Source: Methanomicrobiales archaeon
GTDB lineage: Archaea > Halobacteriota > Methanomicrobia > Methanomicrobiales > JACTUA01
Assembly: GCA_028678635.1 (NCBI GenBank)
Contig: JAJRDC010000203.1
Coordinates: forward strand, 1 to 5,817
Reading direction: 5' to 3'
Length of the DNA stretch: 5,817 nt
The notes below the pieces were generated by a model. It saw only the letters and a program-made list of their open reading frames with translations, searched no databases and was not told the origin of the DNA. The position numbers and the translations under genes are program-made. Positions 5,622 through 5,817 of the stretch are shown here, one piece after another. Positions within the stretch are counted from its first letter, which is position 1. The number at the start of each line of letters is the position of its first letter.

Positions 5622-5817
5622 ATGAAGCTCCTGGTAGTGATCGCTCCCGAGAAGTTCCGGGATGAAGAACTCTTCGAGCCCCTGGCGGTGTTCAAAAAAG
5701 AAGGGATCGCGTACGATGTGGTCTCCACCTGCGTGGGCACCTGCATCGGGATGCTTGGGGCCGAAGTGGACGTTGAGGTGGAGATTGGGAACGTGAACCC
5801 GGTGCCCTACGACGGAA
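5622..5817 (+). CDS. DJ-1/PfpI family protein, N-terminal part only
   Basis: 65 complete codons, then the window ends. The start KLLVVIAPEKFRDEELFEP (2-20) is the first beta strand of the class I glutamine-amidotransferase-like fold, followed by the loop with the conserved FRDEEL acidic residue. Next come VFKKEGIAYDVVST (23-36) and a CVGTCIGMLGAEVDVEVEI stretch (37-55). Family members include glyoxalases/deglycases, chaperones and peptidase-like proteins. Their reactive cysteine lies near residue 100, outside the window, so no activity can be assigned. The glutamate of FRDEEL probably corresponds to the residue that contacts that cysteine in the family. Expected full length is about 170-190 residues. 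An ATG at 5616 is in frame and would add Met-His. There is no clear ribosome binding site, and a TATA-like element lies about 25 bp upstream, so leaderless translation is plausible. Confidence 0.88.
   Translation, partial: MKLLVVIAPEKFRDEELFEPLAVFKKEGIAYDVVSTCVGTCIGMLGAEVDVEVEIGNVNPVPYDG

Noticed and set aside
5504..5746. Longer thioesterase start at 5746
   Set aside because: The extension would run across the divergent promoter and into the DJ-1/PfpI gene on the other strand, and its sequence is Ser/Arg-rich without hotdog-fold features.

Overview
The window looks like a GC-rich euryarchaeal chromosome segment, most likely from a methanogen of the Methanomicrobiales or a close relative. The reasons are a stand-alone GMP synthase ATP-pyrophosphatase subunit (in bacteria it is usually fused to its glutaminase), archaeal-type versions of CTP synthase, ArgD and HisC, GGAGG/GGTGAT-type ribosome binding sites, and an AT-rich TATA-like box about 25 bp before the one divergent start codon. 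The order-level placement is from memory of such proteins, not from a search.

Layout from right to left, because six of the seven genes are on the minus strand. At the right edge a DJ-1/PfpI-family gene starts on the plus strand (5622 onward, cut by the window end). Divergent from it is a two-gene minus-strand set: a hotdog-fold PaaI-type thioesterase (5503-5084), then an NTF2/SnoaL-like small protein (5061-4594, or 5091-4594 if an overlapping start is used). The tail of the second gene runs into three tandem copies of a 41-bp unit (4530-4652). A gene-free stretch of 257 bp then precedes a tight biosynthetic run: pyrG (4336-2744, GTG start), guaAb (2736-1822), an argD-type class III aminotransferase (1806-625) and hisC (653 to the left edge, truncated).

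The biosynthetic run has gaps of 7 and 15 bp and then a 29-bp overlap, so it is very probably one transcript with translational coupling. It combines the amination steps of CTP and GMP synthesis with two PLP transaminases of the arginine and histidine pathways. All four reactions move nitrogen from glutamine/ammonia or glutamate into building blocks.

Most of the window is ordinary housekeeping sequence. The clearest unusual structure is the 41-bp tandem repeat. Because 41 is not a multiple of three, the same peptide ([13 protein letters not shown]) is encoded once in each of the three minus-strand frames, and the repeat appears to have rewritten the C-terminus of the NTF2-like protein. No mobile element, CRISPR array, tRNA or rRNA was seen.
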